Shown: one piece after another, positions 16,349-24,742 of the stretch
How positions within the stretch are numbered: position 1 is the first letter of the stretch
How the letters are laid out: the number at the start of each line of letters is the position of its first letter
Source of the DNA: Acidimicrobiaceae bacterium
GTDB lineage: Bacteria > Actinomycetota > Acidimicrobiia > Acidimicrobiales > UBA8190
Length of the DNA stretch: 61,906 nucleotides
Direction: 5' to 3'
NCBI GenBank assembly: GCA_003151955.1
Contig: PLZB01000051.1
Coordinates: 1 to 61,906 of the forward strand
The notes under the pieces: generated by a model
The model's input: only the letters and a program-made list of their open reading frames with translations
Told to the model about the DNA's origin: nothing
The model's database searches: none
Program-made: the position numbers and the translations under genes

Positions 16349-18210
16349 CCGTCCTGAAGGATCCCCGGGCGACGGGAACCCCCGCCCCGGCCGCCCCCGC
16401 CCCCGAGTCCCGCTACCGCCCGGCCCGGTCCGGCCTCGACCCGGACCGGTCCAAGAAGTGGCTCCCCCGGGCCATGCCCGTCCTGAAGAGCCACCGCCTC
16501 GCCTTCGTCAGCGCCCTGATCCTCTCCTTCGCCGGCCTCGTCCTCCAGCTCCAGATCCCCCAGGTCCTGAACCACGCCATCACCAACTCCATCGTCGGCC
16601 ACAGCGTCCCCCTCCACGTCTATGTCTGGTGGAGCCTCGGCCTGGGCCTGGCCGGGGGGGTCACCGGCTACCTGTCCCGGCTCTTCCTCTTCCGGACCGC
16701 CTACGACATCGAGTTCGATCTCCGCACCATCATCTACGACCACCTGACCGGGATGGACTTCGCCTTCTACGACCGGGTCCAGTCCGGCCAGCTCATCTCC
16801 CGGGCCAACTCCGACATCCGCTCCGTCCAGATGTACATCACCTTCGCCCCCATGATCCTGGTCCAGTGCGCCAGCGCCGTGGTGGCCTTCGGCTACATGC
16901 TCTGGCTGAACGTCCCCCTGGCCTTCGTGGCCATGGCCACCATGCCCTTCGTCTACCTCGTCAGCGCCAGGATGCGGAAGACCATGTTCCCGGTGTCCTG
17001 GATCATCCAGGCCCGCCTGGCCGACGTGGCCACCGTCGTCGACGAGAACGTGAACGGCGTCCGGGTGGTGAAGTCCTTCGCCGCCGAGCAGCAGCAGCTC
17101 ACCCTCCTGGCCCGGGCGGCCCGGAAGGTCCAGTGGGGCTACGTGAAGGACACCGACCTCCGGGCCCGGTGGACCCCGGCCCTCCAGAACCTGCCCCAGC
17201 TCGGCCTGGCCCTGGTCCTCCTCGTGGGCGGCTGGATGGCCATCGGGAACCCGAGGGAGGTCGGCACCCTGGTGGCTTTCTTCTTCTACCTCTTCATGCT
17301 CCAGGCCCCCTTCATGATGCTGGGGATGATCATCATGATGGGCCAGCGGGCCGCCGCCTCAGCCGAGCGGATCTACGAGATCCTCGACGAGGTGCCCACC
17401 GTCGTCGACCGCCCCGGGGCTGTCGACCTGGTCGACTGCCGGGGTGACCTCCGCTTCCGCGGCGTCGACTTCTCCTACGGCGCCGAGGGATCCCCCCCGG
17501 TCCTCGCCGGCTTCGACCTCCACCTCCGGCCCGGGGAGACGGTGGCCATGGTGGGCCGGACCGGATCGGGGAAGTCGACGGTGGCCCGGCTCGTGACCCG
17601 CTTCTACGACGTCACCGCCGGTGCCGTCGAGGTCGACGGCCACGACGTCCGGGACCTGACCCTCGAGAGCCTCCGGGCCAACGTCGGCATCGTCCTCGAC
17701 GAGCCCTTCCTCTTCTCCGCCTCCGTCCGGGACAACATCGCCTACGGCCGCCCCGACGCCCCCCTCGCCGACGTGGTGGCGGCGGCCCGGGCCGCCGGCG
17801 CCGACGGCTTCATCGGGGAGCTCGACGCCGGCTACGACACCGTGGTGGGGGAGCGGGGCTACACCCTCTCCGGGGGCCAGCGCCAGCGGATCGCCATCGC
17901 CCGGACCCTCCTCGTCAACCCCCCCGTCCTCATCCTCGACGACGCCACCTCCGCCATCGACGTCCAGGTCGAGCAGCAGATCCACGAGGCCCTCCGGGTC
18001 CTCATGGAGGGCCGGACCACCCTCATCGTGGCCCACCGCCTCTCCACCATCTCCCTGGCCGACCGGGTCGTCCTCCTCGACGACGGCCGGGTCGTCGCCG
18101 ACGGCACCCACCTCGAGCTGCTCGCTTCCACCCCCCTCTACGCCGAGGTCCTGGCCCAGGTCGACGCGGACGAGGCCCCGACCGGTGCTCTCGGGGGAGG
18201 GGCGGCCTGA
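16345..18210 (+). CDS. ABC exporter subunit A (degenerate ATPase site half)
   Basis: A 621-residue half-transporter: six transmembrane helices (residues about 50-340) then an ATPase domain. Walker A is GRTGSGKST near 403, signature LSGGQRQR near 508, and the switch histidine is in VAHRLST near 563. Walker B reads VLILDDATS, so the catalytic Glu is Asp, and the Q-loop reads VLDEPFLFS with Asp in place of Gln. This is the usual non-catalytic half of heterodimeric exporters such as TM287/288 or BmrCD, and the partner is encoded directly downstream. The GTG overlaps the MarR stop by four bases (GTGA). Likely substrate: a drug or lipid. Confidence 0.9.
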   Translation: MTVLKDPRATGTPAPAAPAPESRYRPARSGLDPDRSKKWLPRAMPVLKSHRLAFVSALILSFAGLVLQLQIPQVLNHAITNSIVGHSVPLHVYVWWSLGLGLAGGVTGYLSRLFLFRTAYDIEFDLRTIIYDHLTGMDFAFYDRVQSGQLISRANSDIRSVQMYITFAPMILVQCASAVVAFGYMLWLNVPLAFVAMATMPFVYLVSARMRKTMFPVSWIIQARLADVATVVDENVNGVRVVKSFAAEQQQLTLLARAARKVQWGYVKDTDLRARWTPALQNLPQLGLALVLLVGGWMAIGNPREVGTLVAFFFYLFMLQAPFMMLGMIIMMGQRAAASAERIYEILDEVPTVVDRPGAVDLVDCRGDLRFRGVDFSYGAEGSPPVLAGFDLHLRPGETVAMVGRTGSGKSTVARLVTRFYDVTAGAVEVDGHDVRDLTLESLRANVGIVLDEPFLFSASVRDNIAYGRPDAPLADVVAAARAAGADGFIGELDAGYDTVVGERGYTLSGGQRQRIAIARTLLVNPPVLILDDATSAIDVQVEQQIHEALRVLMEGRTTLIVAHRLSTISLADRVVLLDDGRVVADGTHLELLASTPLYAEVLAQVDADEAPTGALGGGAA

Positions 18211-20159
18211 TGGGCTTCGGGGGCGGCTGGGGTGGCGGGGGTGCCGGCGGCATGTTCGGTGGTGGCGGCCGACCCGGGGCCGCCATCGGCGGCCTCCCCT
18301 TCGGCGGGATCCCCTCCGAGCTCCAGGCCGGTGTCGACGCCCTCCTGGCCGAGGAGGACGACTCCGGCGACCCCGCCGTCGTCTTCACCCAGGTCCCCAC
18401 CGAGGCCGAGACCCGCACCCTCACCCTCTGGGGGCTCCTGGTGGAGTACCCCGGGATGCTCGTCCTGGCCGGCATCCTGGTCGTCGTCATCGCCTTCCTC
18501 AGTCAGGTCGGACCCAAGCTCACCGGGCTGGCCATCAACGACATCCTGCGGCCCGGGCCGGCCCACCATCGGCTGGTCGAGCTCGTGACCGTCACCGTCG
18601 TCTACGCGGTGACGGTGGCTCTCACCTCGGTCAGCCAGCGGGCCCAGGTCCAGGTGACGGGCCGTTTGGCGGCCTGGGTCATGAACGACCTCCGCCTCAA
18701 GGTCTTCATCCACATCCAACGGCTCTCCCTCGACTACTTCACCGAGGAGAAGGCCGGGGTGATCATGACCCGGATGACGAGCGACATCGAGAACCTCCAG
18801 CAGCTCCTCCAGGACGGCCTGGCCCAGCTGGCCCTCCAGGTCCTCACCATGGCCGTCATCACCGTCATCCTCTTCACCACCAACGTCCGCCTGGCCTTCA
18901 TCACCGTGGTTCTCGTCATCCCCGTCCTCACGGTCATGTCCCTCTGGTTCCGCAAGGCCTCCGAGCGCGGCTACGACCGGGTCCGTGACGGGATCGCCAA
19001 CGTCATGTCCGACCTGTCCGAGTCCCTCCACGGCGTCCGGATCGTGAGCGCCCACAACCGCCAGCGTCACAACATCGTCCACCACCGCAACGTCGTGGGG
19101 GAGTACCGGGACGCCAACATCTACACGGCCCAGATCAACGCCGTCTACGGCCCCGGCTCCCAGCTGGTGGGCTGGCTGGGCCAGGCCGCCCTCCTCGCCG
19201 TCGGCGGCTGGATGGTCGTCCACCGCCAGCTCTCGGCCGGGGACCTGGTGGCCTTCTTCCTCTACCTCAACCGCTTCTTCGCCCCCATCCAGCTCCTGGT
19301 CCAGCAGTACAGCACCTACCAGCAGGGCCAGGCCTCCGTCCTCAAGCTCCGGACCCTCCTCGGCACCGACCCCGCCGTCCTCGAGGCCCCCGACGCCGCC
19401 ACCCTCCCCGTCATCGAGGGGGAGATCGTCTTCGAGTCGGTCACCTTCGCCTACGGCGACGGCCCCGACGTCCTCCACGACGTCGACCTCCGGATCGCCC
19501 CCGGGGAGACCGTGGCCTTCGTCGGACCCACCGGGGCCGGGAAGTCCACCCTGGCCAAGCTCGTCACCCGCTTCTACGACCCCACCGGGGGCCGGGTCAC
19601 CATCGACGGCCACGACCTCCGTGACGTGACCCTGGAGTCCCTCCGCCGCCAGCTCGGAGTGGTCCCCCAGGAGCCCTTCCTCTTCGCCGGGACCATCCGG
19701 GACAACATCGCCTTCGCCCGGCCCGGGGCCTCCGACGTCGAGGTCGACGAGGCCGCCGCCGCCGTCGGCCTCGGGTCCCTCCTGGCCCGACTCCCCGACG
19801 GGGTCGACAGTGTCGTCCACGAGCGGGGCCAGTCCCTCTCCTCGGGCGAGCGCCAGCTCATCGCCCTGGCCCGGGCCTTCCTGGCCCATCCCCGGGTCCT
19901 TGTCCTCGACGAGGCCACCTCGAACCTCGACCTCCAGTCCGAGACCACCATCGAGGCCGCCCTCGACGTCCTCCTCGAGGCCCGCACCGCCGTCCTCATC
20001 GCCCACCGCCTCTCCACCGCCATGAAGGCCGACCGGATCGTCGTCGTCGACGGGGGCGCCATCGTCGAGGTCGGCACCCACCTCGAGCTCCTCGCCGCCG
20101 AGGGTCGCTACGCCGAGATGTTCGCCACCTGGGCCAGCCAGTCCGGGGTGGGCCCGTAG
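18210..20159 (+). CDS. ABC exporter subunit B (catalytic half)
   Basis: A 649-residue half-transporter forming a heterodimer with the product of the preceding gene, with which it shares one base (TGATG). It starts with a Gly-rich tail of about 35 residues, then an extra acidic segment, six transmembrane helices (about 80-370) and an ATPase domain. The motifs are canonical: Walker A GPTGAGKST near 439, Q-loop VPQEPFLF, Walker B VLVLDEATS with Glu near 568, and AHRLST. The signature is LSSGERQ, in which Ser replaces the second Gly; it would complement the partner's site. ATP hydrolysis is thus expected at one of the two composite sites. Confidence 0.9.
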   Translation: MGFGGGWGGGGAGGMFGGGGRPGAAIGGLPFGGIPSELQAGVDALLAEEDDSGDPAVVFTQVPTEAETRTLTLWGLLVEYPGMLVLAGILVVVIAFLSQVGPKLTGLAINDILRPGPAHHRLVELVTVTVVYAVTVALTSVSQRAQVQVTGRLAAWVMNDLRLKVFIHIQRLSLDYFTEEKAGVIMTRMTSDIENLQQLLQDGLAQLALQVLTMAVITVILFTTNVRLAFITVVLVIPVLTVMSLWFRKASERGYDRVRDGIANVMSDLSESLHGVRIVSAHNRQRHNIVHHRNVVGEYRDANIYTAQINAVYGPGSQLVGWLGQAALLAVGGWMVVHRQLSAGDLVAFFLYLNRFFAPIQLLVQQYSTYQQGQASVLKLRTLLGTDPAVLEAPDAATLPVIEGEIVFESVTFAYGDGPDVLHDVDLRIAPGETVAFVGPTGAGKSTLAKLVTRFYDPTGGRVTIDGHDLRDVTLESLRRQLGVVPQEPFLFAGTIRDNIAFARPGASDVEVDEAAAAVGLGSLLARLPDGVDSVVHERGQSLSSGERQLIALARAFLAHPRVLVLDEATSNLDLQSETTIEAALDVLLEARTAVLIAHRLSTAMKADRIVVVDGGAIVEVGTHLELLAAEGRYAEMFATWASQSGVGP

Positions 20160-20187
20160 GGGCCAGACGGGAATCGTTCGTCCGCGT

Positions 20188-21209
20188 CTACGTGGCCCAC
20201 CGTTTCAGGCCCACCCAACCGGCCATCTCACCGCTGCTGAACTTCACGGATCCCCGATCAGGGACCTCGAGGAGACCGTGCTGGTGGATCAGACGATCTC
20301 TGACCACCGAGAGGTTCTGCGGTCTTCTCCCGAGGGCGCCGGCCACGTCCGCCACGCTGACAGGGCCCGGCCCCACGAGTTCGGCGACGGCGGCCAGATA
20401 CGTCCGCTCCTGGGGGCGGAGGCGGGTCCATGCCGCCAGGAACTGCCCGTGGAGCTCCCGCCGAGCCGAGATCACGCCGGCCTCGACGTGTCCGATCGTC
20501 AACGTCGTGGCGCCACCTGCGGCCCTCCACACGTGGGATCCGAACAACTGGATGTAATACGGGTGGCCGCCGGATCTGTCGACGACGAAATCCAGTGCAT
20601 CCGGGTTCCATCCGACGTGATGTCGTGCTGCCGGCTCGACGAAGGCGAGGCGGGTTGCTCCGGGGTCGAGGTCGGCAATGTCATGGATCGTCAGTCGGGT
20701 GGCGAACGTGCCGGCCGTGGCGATGTGCTGGCGGAAGATCGGGAGGCCACTGAAGATGAAGGCGATCGGCAGCTGTTCGCGGTTGACGACCGTCTGGATC
20801 GTCATCGCTGTCGCGGCCAGGTCTCCGGCCGCTGCACCCTGGGCCTCGTCGATGGTGACGAGCAATCCTGTCCCATGCCCCAGGGCGAATTCGCCGATGC
20901 GTCGCAACAGGTCGTCGACGGCCTCAGCGGCCACGATCCCCAGATTGACCTTGACGGTGACCTCGGTGAGCAGGCGCTTGAACTCTCGGCCCATCCGACC
21001 CCAAGGTTGGAGGACGAGCGGGAGCCGATGGGCGATGGCCACGAGACGCCTCGTCGCCCGAGCAGGGCGACACAGAATCCCGGGTGGGCCGGCCCGGCTC
21101 GCAACGCGTCCATCTCGCCGGTCAGCAGAGCGTCGCGCCCGGCGAGGACAAGTGGCTGCCTTCCGAATCCGGGCGTGTAGGGGGGATCCGAGTTAGTAAT
21201 CGTTAGCAT
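20188..21209 (-). pseudogene. AAA-type ATPase with the P-loop deleted
   Basis: A leftward AAA (archaeal/STAND-like) ATPase gene. The first 55 codons from ATG 21209 give PYTPGFGRQPLVLAGRD and GFCVALLGRRG, the segment that should lead into a GxGKT Walker A. Instead the sequence jumps, in another frame, to RLVAIAHRLPLVLQPWG near 21045. So the GKT and about 20-25 codons are missing and the frame is broken. The rest is intact to 20188: Walker B LLVTIDEAQ, sensor FSGLP, GGHPYYIQL and a C-terminal winged-helix segment. Without the P-loop no ATPase is made. A start at ATG 21042 would give only the P-loop-less part. Base composition is less GC-rich than in neighbours, hinting at acquisition. Confidence 0.7.
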
Positions 21210-21297
21210 TTCTTCTCGCCGGCCTCGCCCGGGTGCCAGATGACCAGGTCACACCCGTTCTAGAAGGTGTTAGTCACAGCGTCCCGGGGAAAGGGAT

Positions 21298-21681
21298 ATG
21301 CAGCATATCTTATGCAGAGCAGGGTGGCTCGTGACAGCGGAGCAAGCTGACGGCTGGACCCTGGTCGCGGCGGCGGTCACCCTTGCCAGGCTCGAGGACG
21401 AATTCGAGCACGTCGGCTGGTCGGAAGACGGGGGCGACGGGGACCACCTGATCGTGATGCGCGGACCAGACGACGATGACTACTGCCTGGTGACCGCAGC
21501 CGGAACGACCTACGGCGGTGTGACCGACTACTCGGCCCAGCCCGGGCGGACGGTGTTGACGTTGTCCATGGCCGCCGCCGAGGATCTGGACCTGCAACCG
21601 ACAGTTGTCCTGGAGTATGACCCGGAGGGCGTCGACTCTGCCGCCTTTTGTACTGCTCTCGAGCACGTCCTGAAGTTCTGA
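21298..21681 (+). CDS. Hypothetical protein, possibly immunity-like
   Basis: A 127-residue acidic cytoplasmic protein. The alternation of short hydrophobic strands with GWSEDGGDGDHLIVMRGP, then YGGVTDYSA and a final helix FCTALEHVL, recalls the Imm10-type immunity/YxiG-like fold, but the similarity is weak and I do not assert it. No toxin gene lies next to it. GGGGAAAGG precedes the ATG by a few bases. An alternative GTG start at 21331 would remove 11 residues. The 88-bp divergent interval to the broken ATPase holds TGACC-A-GGTCA (21241-21251), a possible operator. Confidence 0.45.
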   Translation: MQHILCRAGWLVTAEQADGWTLVAAAVTLARLEDEFEHVGWSEDGGDGDHLIVMRGPDDDDYCLVTAAGTTYGGVTDYSAQPGRTVLTLSMAAAEDLDLQPTVVLEYDPEGVDSAAFCTALEHVLKF

Positions 21682-21768
21682 CCGCGCCGTCGCGCCACTC
21701 TCCGACGCCAGCCCCGAGGCGACTGAGCCACCGGGCCCTGCTTGCGACGGGATGGCCCAACCCAGGTC

Positions 21769-24609
21769 CTACAGGGCGGCCATCGCCGCCTCCAGCTCGT
21801 CGGCGGGGAGGGCGGGGGAGAGGAGGTGGCCCTGGAAGAGGTCGCAGCCGAGCCGCTCGAGCTCGTGGCGCTGGCGGAGGGTCTCGACCCCCTCGGCCAC
21901 GGCCACCAGGCCCAGGGTGTGGGCCAGGTTGACGATGGCGGCCACGATGGCACTGTCCTCGGCCTCGGTGCCGAGACCGTCGACGAAGGAGCGGTCCACC
22001 TTGAGGGAGTCGACCGGGAACCGCCTCAGGTAGCTGAGGGAGGAGTAGCCGGTCCCGAAGTCGTCCACGGCCAGCTGGACCCCGATGGCCTTGAGCCGGC
22101 CCAGGACCTCCTGGGACTGCTCGACATCGTGCATCAGCACGCTCTCGGTGATCTCGAGGTGGAGGAACCGGGCCTCGAGGCCGGCCGCCTCCAGGCTGGC
22201 GGCGACGGCCTCGGCGAAGTCGGGGTGCTGGAGCTGGCGGGCCGAGATGTTGACGGCCACGTCCACGTTGGCCAGGGCCGGGCCTCCCTCCTGCCAGGCC
22301 CGGAGGGTCCGGCAGGCTGTCTCGACCACCCAGGCCCCGATGGGGACGATGAGGCCGGTCTCCTCGGCCACCGGGATGAATTCCTCGGGGAGGAGGAGCC
22401 CCCGCTCCGGGTGGCGCCACCGCAGCAGACCCTCGACGGCTACCGTCCGGCCGGCCCCGGCCAGGGTGGAGATGGGCTGGAAGTGGAGCTCGAACTCGTG
22501 GCGTCCCAGGGCGCCCCGGAGGGCGTTCTCGAGGTCGAAGCGGCCCACGGCCCGCTCCCACATGGCGGGCTCGAAGAACTGGAACCGGCTCCGGCCCCGG
22601 TTCTTGGCCCCGTACATGGCGGCATCGGCGTCGCGGACCAGGCTCTCGGGATCGGCCTCCCCCTTCACGGCCATGGCGATCCCGATGGAGACCCCGACGA
22701 ACATCTCGTGGCCGTCGAAGGTGAAGGCCCCGTTGAAGGCGTGCTCGACCCGCTTGGCCACCGCCCCGGCATCCTCGGGGCCGTCGATGTCCTCGCAGAG
22801 GATCACGAACTCGTCCCCCCCGAACCGGCCCACTGTGTCCTCGGGGCGCAGGACGTCCTGGAGGCGTCGGGCCACCAGGGTGAGGAGCTGGTCGCCCCGG
22901 CCGTGGCCCATGGAGTCGTTCACGACCTTGAAGTTGTCGAGGTCGCAGAAGAGGACGGCAACCGACTTCTCCTGGCGCCGGCCCCGGGCCAGGGCCGCCC
23001 CCAGCCGGTTGAGGAGCATGGTCCGGTTGGGGAGCCCCGTCAGGGGGTCGTGGGTGGCCTCGTGGGCCAGTCGGGTCTCGAGGGCCTTGCGCTCGGAGAT
23101 GTCCCGGGAGATGGCCGAGACGTAGCGGAGCCGGTCGTCGCGGTCCCGGTGGCCGACGATCTGGACCAGGACCGGCACCAGCCGGCCCTCCCCGTCGATG
23201 AACTCGATCTCCCCGGTCCAGACGTTGTGCTCGAGCACCGCCTTGGGCACCTCGGTGGCCAGGCGGTCGATGTGGCGGGGCCCCACCCAGGTGGTGAGGG
23301 GGAAGAGGCCCAGGGGGTCGTCGGGAGCCATGCCGATGAAGCGGCGGCCGGCCGCGTTCAGGTAGACCAGGGTCCCGTCCACCTCCATGGTGACGACCAT
23401 GTCGCTCGAGAGCTCGAAGATCTCGGTCAAGCGCTTGCGGTCCAGCTCGACCGCCATCCGCTCGTCGACGACCCGGAGGCTGAGGGCGATCCCCCCGATG
23501 TCGGGATGGTCCAGGAAGTCGGTGGCCACCATCTCGACGTGGTGCCAGCTCCCGTCCCGGTGCCGCATCTGGACGGTGACGGGGACAGGGACAGCCGTCC
23601 GGGCCTCGTACTCGGCCAGTTGGGAGATCATGTGGTCGAGGTCGTCGGGGTGGATGTAGTCGAGGCCGTTGTGTCCCTCCAGGTCGGCCGGATCCCAGCC
23701 CAGCAGGGTGGAGACGTTGGGGGTCACCCACTGGATCACCCCGACGGTGTCGATGACGGCGACGACGTCGTAGCTGTTCTGGACCACCGTCCGGTAGCGG
23801 ATCTCGCTCTGGCGGACCGCCGCCTCGGCTGCCACCCGGGCCGTGACGTCTCTGAGGCTGAACATGGCCCCCTGGTCGGTGTCGCTCTCGACCTGCTTGG
23901 CCACCGCCTCCACCCAGCGCCAGCCCCCGTCGGCGTGGCGGGCCCGGAGGAGGGTGGGGAGCCCGTTGGGGACGCCCTCCATGGTGTGGAGGAGGGCCGG
24001 GATGGCCGTCTCGAGGTCGTCGGGGTGGACGTAGTCGAGGACACTCGAGCCGAGCATGGTCTCGAGAGGGTGGCCCATGACGTCCTCGGCGGCCGGGCTG
24101 GCCCAGCCGATCCGGGCGTCCTCGTCCACCAGGATCAGGCCGTCGGTGGTGTGCTCGATGATGGACCGGAGCCGGGCCTCGCTGACCCGGAGCCGCTCGG
24201 CCGCGGCGAGCTCCTCGCTCACGTCGTGGAAGTTCAGGACGACGGCCCCCACCCCGGGGGTGTCGAGGAGGTTCGTGCTCACGACCAGGACGGACCGCCA
24301 GCCCCCCTCCCCGTCCTCGACCCGGAAGTGGGCCTCGGTCTGGAGGCCGGGTCGGGAGACGACCCGCTGCCAGGAGGCCGCCATCGGATCGCGGTCGTCG
24401 CGGTGGACGGAGTCCACCATCCTGATGTCGAGGAGGTTGCCGGCATGGACCCCGAAGGCCGATTCCATGCTGGGGCTGGCGTAGATGATGGCACCGGTCG
24501 CGTCGATCAGGCAGAAGACGTCGCCTCCGGCCCCGGGGGCGCCGGCCGGTTCGGGCGCTGCCCGGGTCTCCCTCTCGACTCGGGGCCGCTCCCCGGCAGA
24601 ACCTCGCAC
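21769..24609 (-). CDS. PAS-PAS-PAS-PAS-GGDEF-EAL c-di-GMP signalling protein
   Basis: A 946-residue cytoplasmic protein without membrane segments. Four PAS domains occupy about 25-140, 145-265, 270-395 and 400-520 (typical endings FHDVSEE, LRDVTAR and ISRDISERK). The GGDEF domain follows at about 525-685 with an intact GRFGGDEF near 596, and the product-inhibition I-site RPED precedes it. The EAL domain (about 695-940) has EGLLRW, NISARQL, ITES, DDFGTGYSSLSYL and EGVET, so both cyclase and phosphodiesterase activity look possible. PAS ligands cannot be told. The GTG start has GAGGGGGA upstream. It is monocistronic, with the effector-like gene diverging from it. Confidence 0.92.
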   Translation of the reverse strand: MRGSAGERPRVERETRAAPEPAGAPGAGGDVFCLIDATGAIIYASPSMESAFGVHAGNLLDIRMVDSVHRDDRDPMAASWQRVVSRPGLQTEAHFRVEDGEGGWRSVLVVSTNLLDTPGVGAVVLNFHDVSEELAAAERLRVSEARLRSIIEHTTDGLILVDEDARIGWASPAAEDVMGHPLETMLGSSVLDYVHPDDLETAIPALLHTMEGVPNGLPTLLRARHADGGWRWVEAVAKQVESDTDQGAMFSLRDVTARVAAEAAVRQSEIRYRTVVQNSYDVVAVIDTVGVIQWVTPNVSTLLGWDPADLEGHNGLDYIHPDDLDHMISQLAEYEARTAVPVPVTVQMRHRDGSWHHVEMVATDFLDHPDIGGIALSLRVVDERMAVELDRKRLTEIFELSSDMVVTMEVDGTLVYLNAAGRRFIGMAPDDPLGLFPLTTWVGPRHIDRLATEVPKAVLEHNVWTGEIEFIDGEGRLVPVLVQIVGHRDRDDRLRYVSAISRDISERKALETRLAHEATHDPLTGLPNRTMLLNRLGAALARGRRQEKSVAVLFCDLDNFKVVNDSMGHGRGDQLLTLVARRLQDVLRPEDTVGRFGGDEFVILCEDIDGPEDAGAVAKRVEHAFNGAFTFDGHEMFVGVSIGIAMAVKGEADPESLVRDADAAMYGAKNRGRSRFQFFEPAMWERAVGRFDLENALRGALGRHEFELHFQPISTLAGAGRTVAVEGLLRWRHPERGLLLPEEFIPVAEETGLIVPIGAWVVETACRTLRAWQEGGPALANVDVAVNISARQLQHPDFAEAVAASLEAAGLEARFLHLEITESVLMHDVEQSQEVLGRLKAIGVQLAVDDFGTGYSSLSYLRRFPVDSLKVDRSFVDGLGTEAEDSAIVAAIVNLAHTLGLVAVAEGVETLRQRHELERLGCDLFQGHLLSPALPADELEAAMAAL

Positions 24610-24742
24610 CCGTCCCCCTCGATGGAATCGGTGCCCGCTCCCCCCGGGGCAGACAACACCATGCTACGACCTCGTCGGCCCGTTTACCCCTCCCGCCCCA
24701 TTTTCCCCGTCACCGCCCCCCGAAGGCCGGTAACCTCGGGGC

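Noticed and set aside
21298..21681. Firm call as an Imm10 immunity protein
   Set aside because: The resemblance is only in secondary-structure rhythm and there is no toxin partner.
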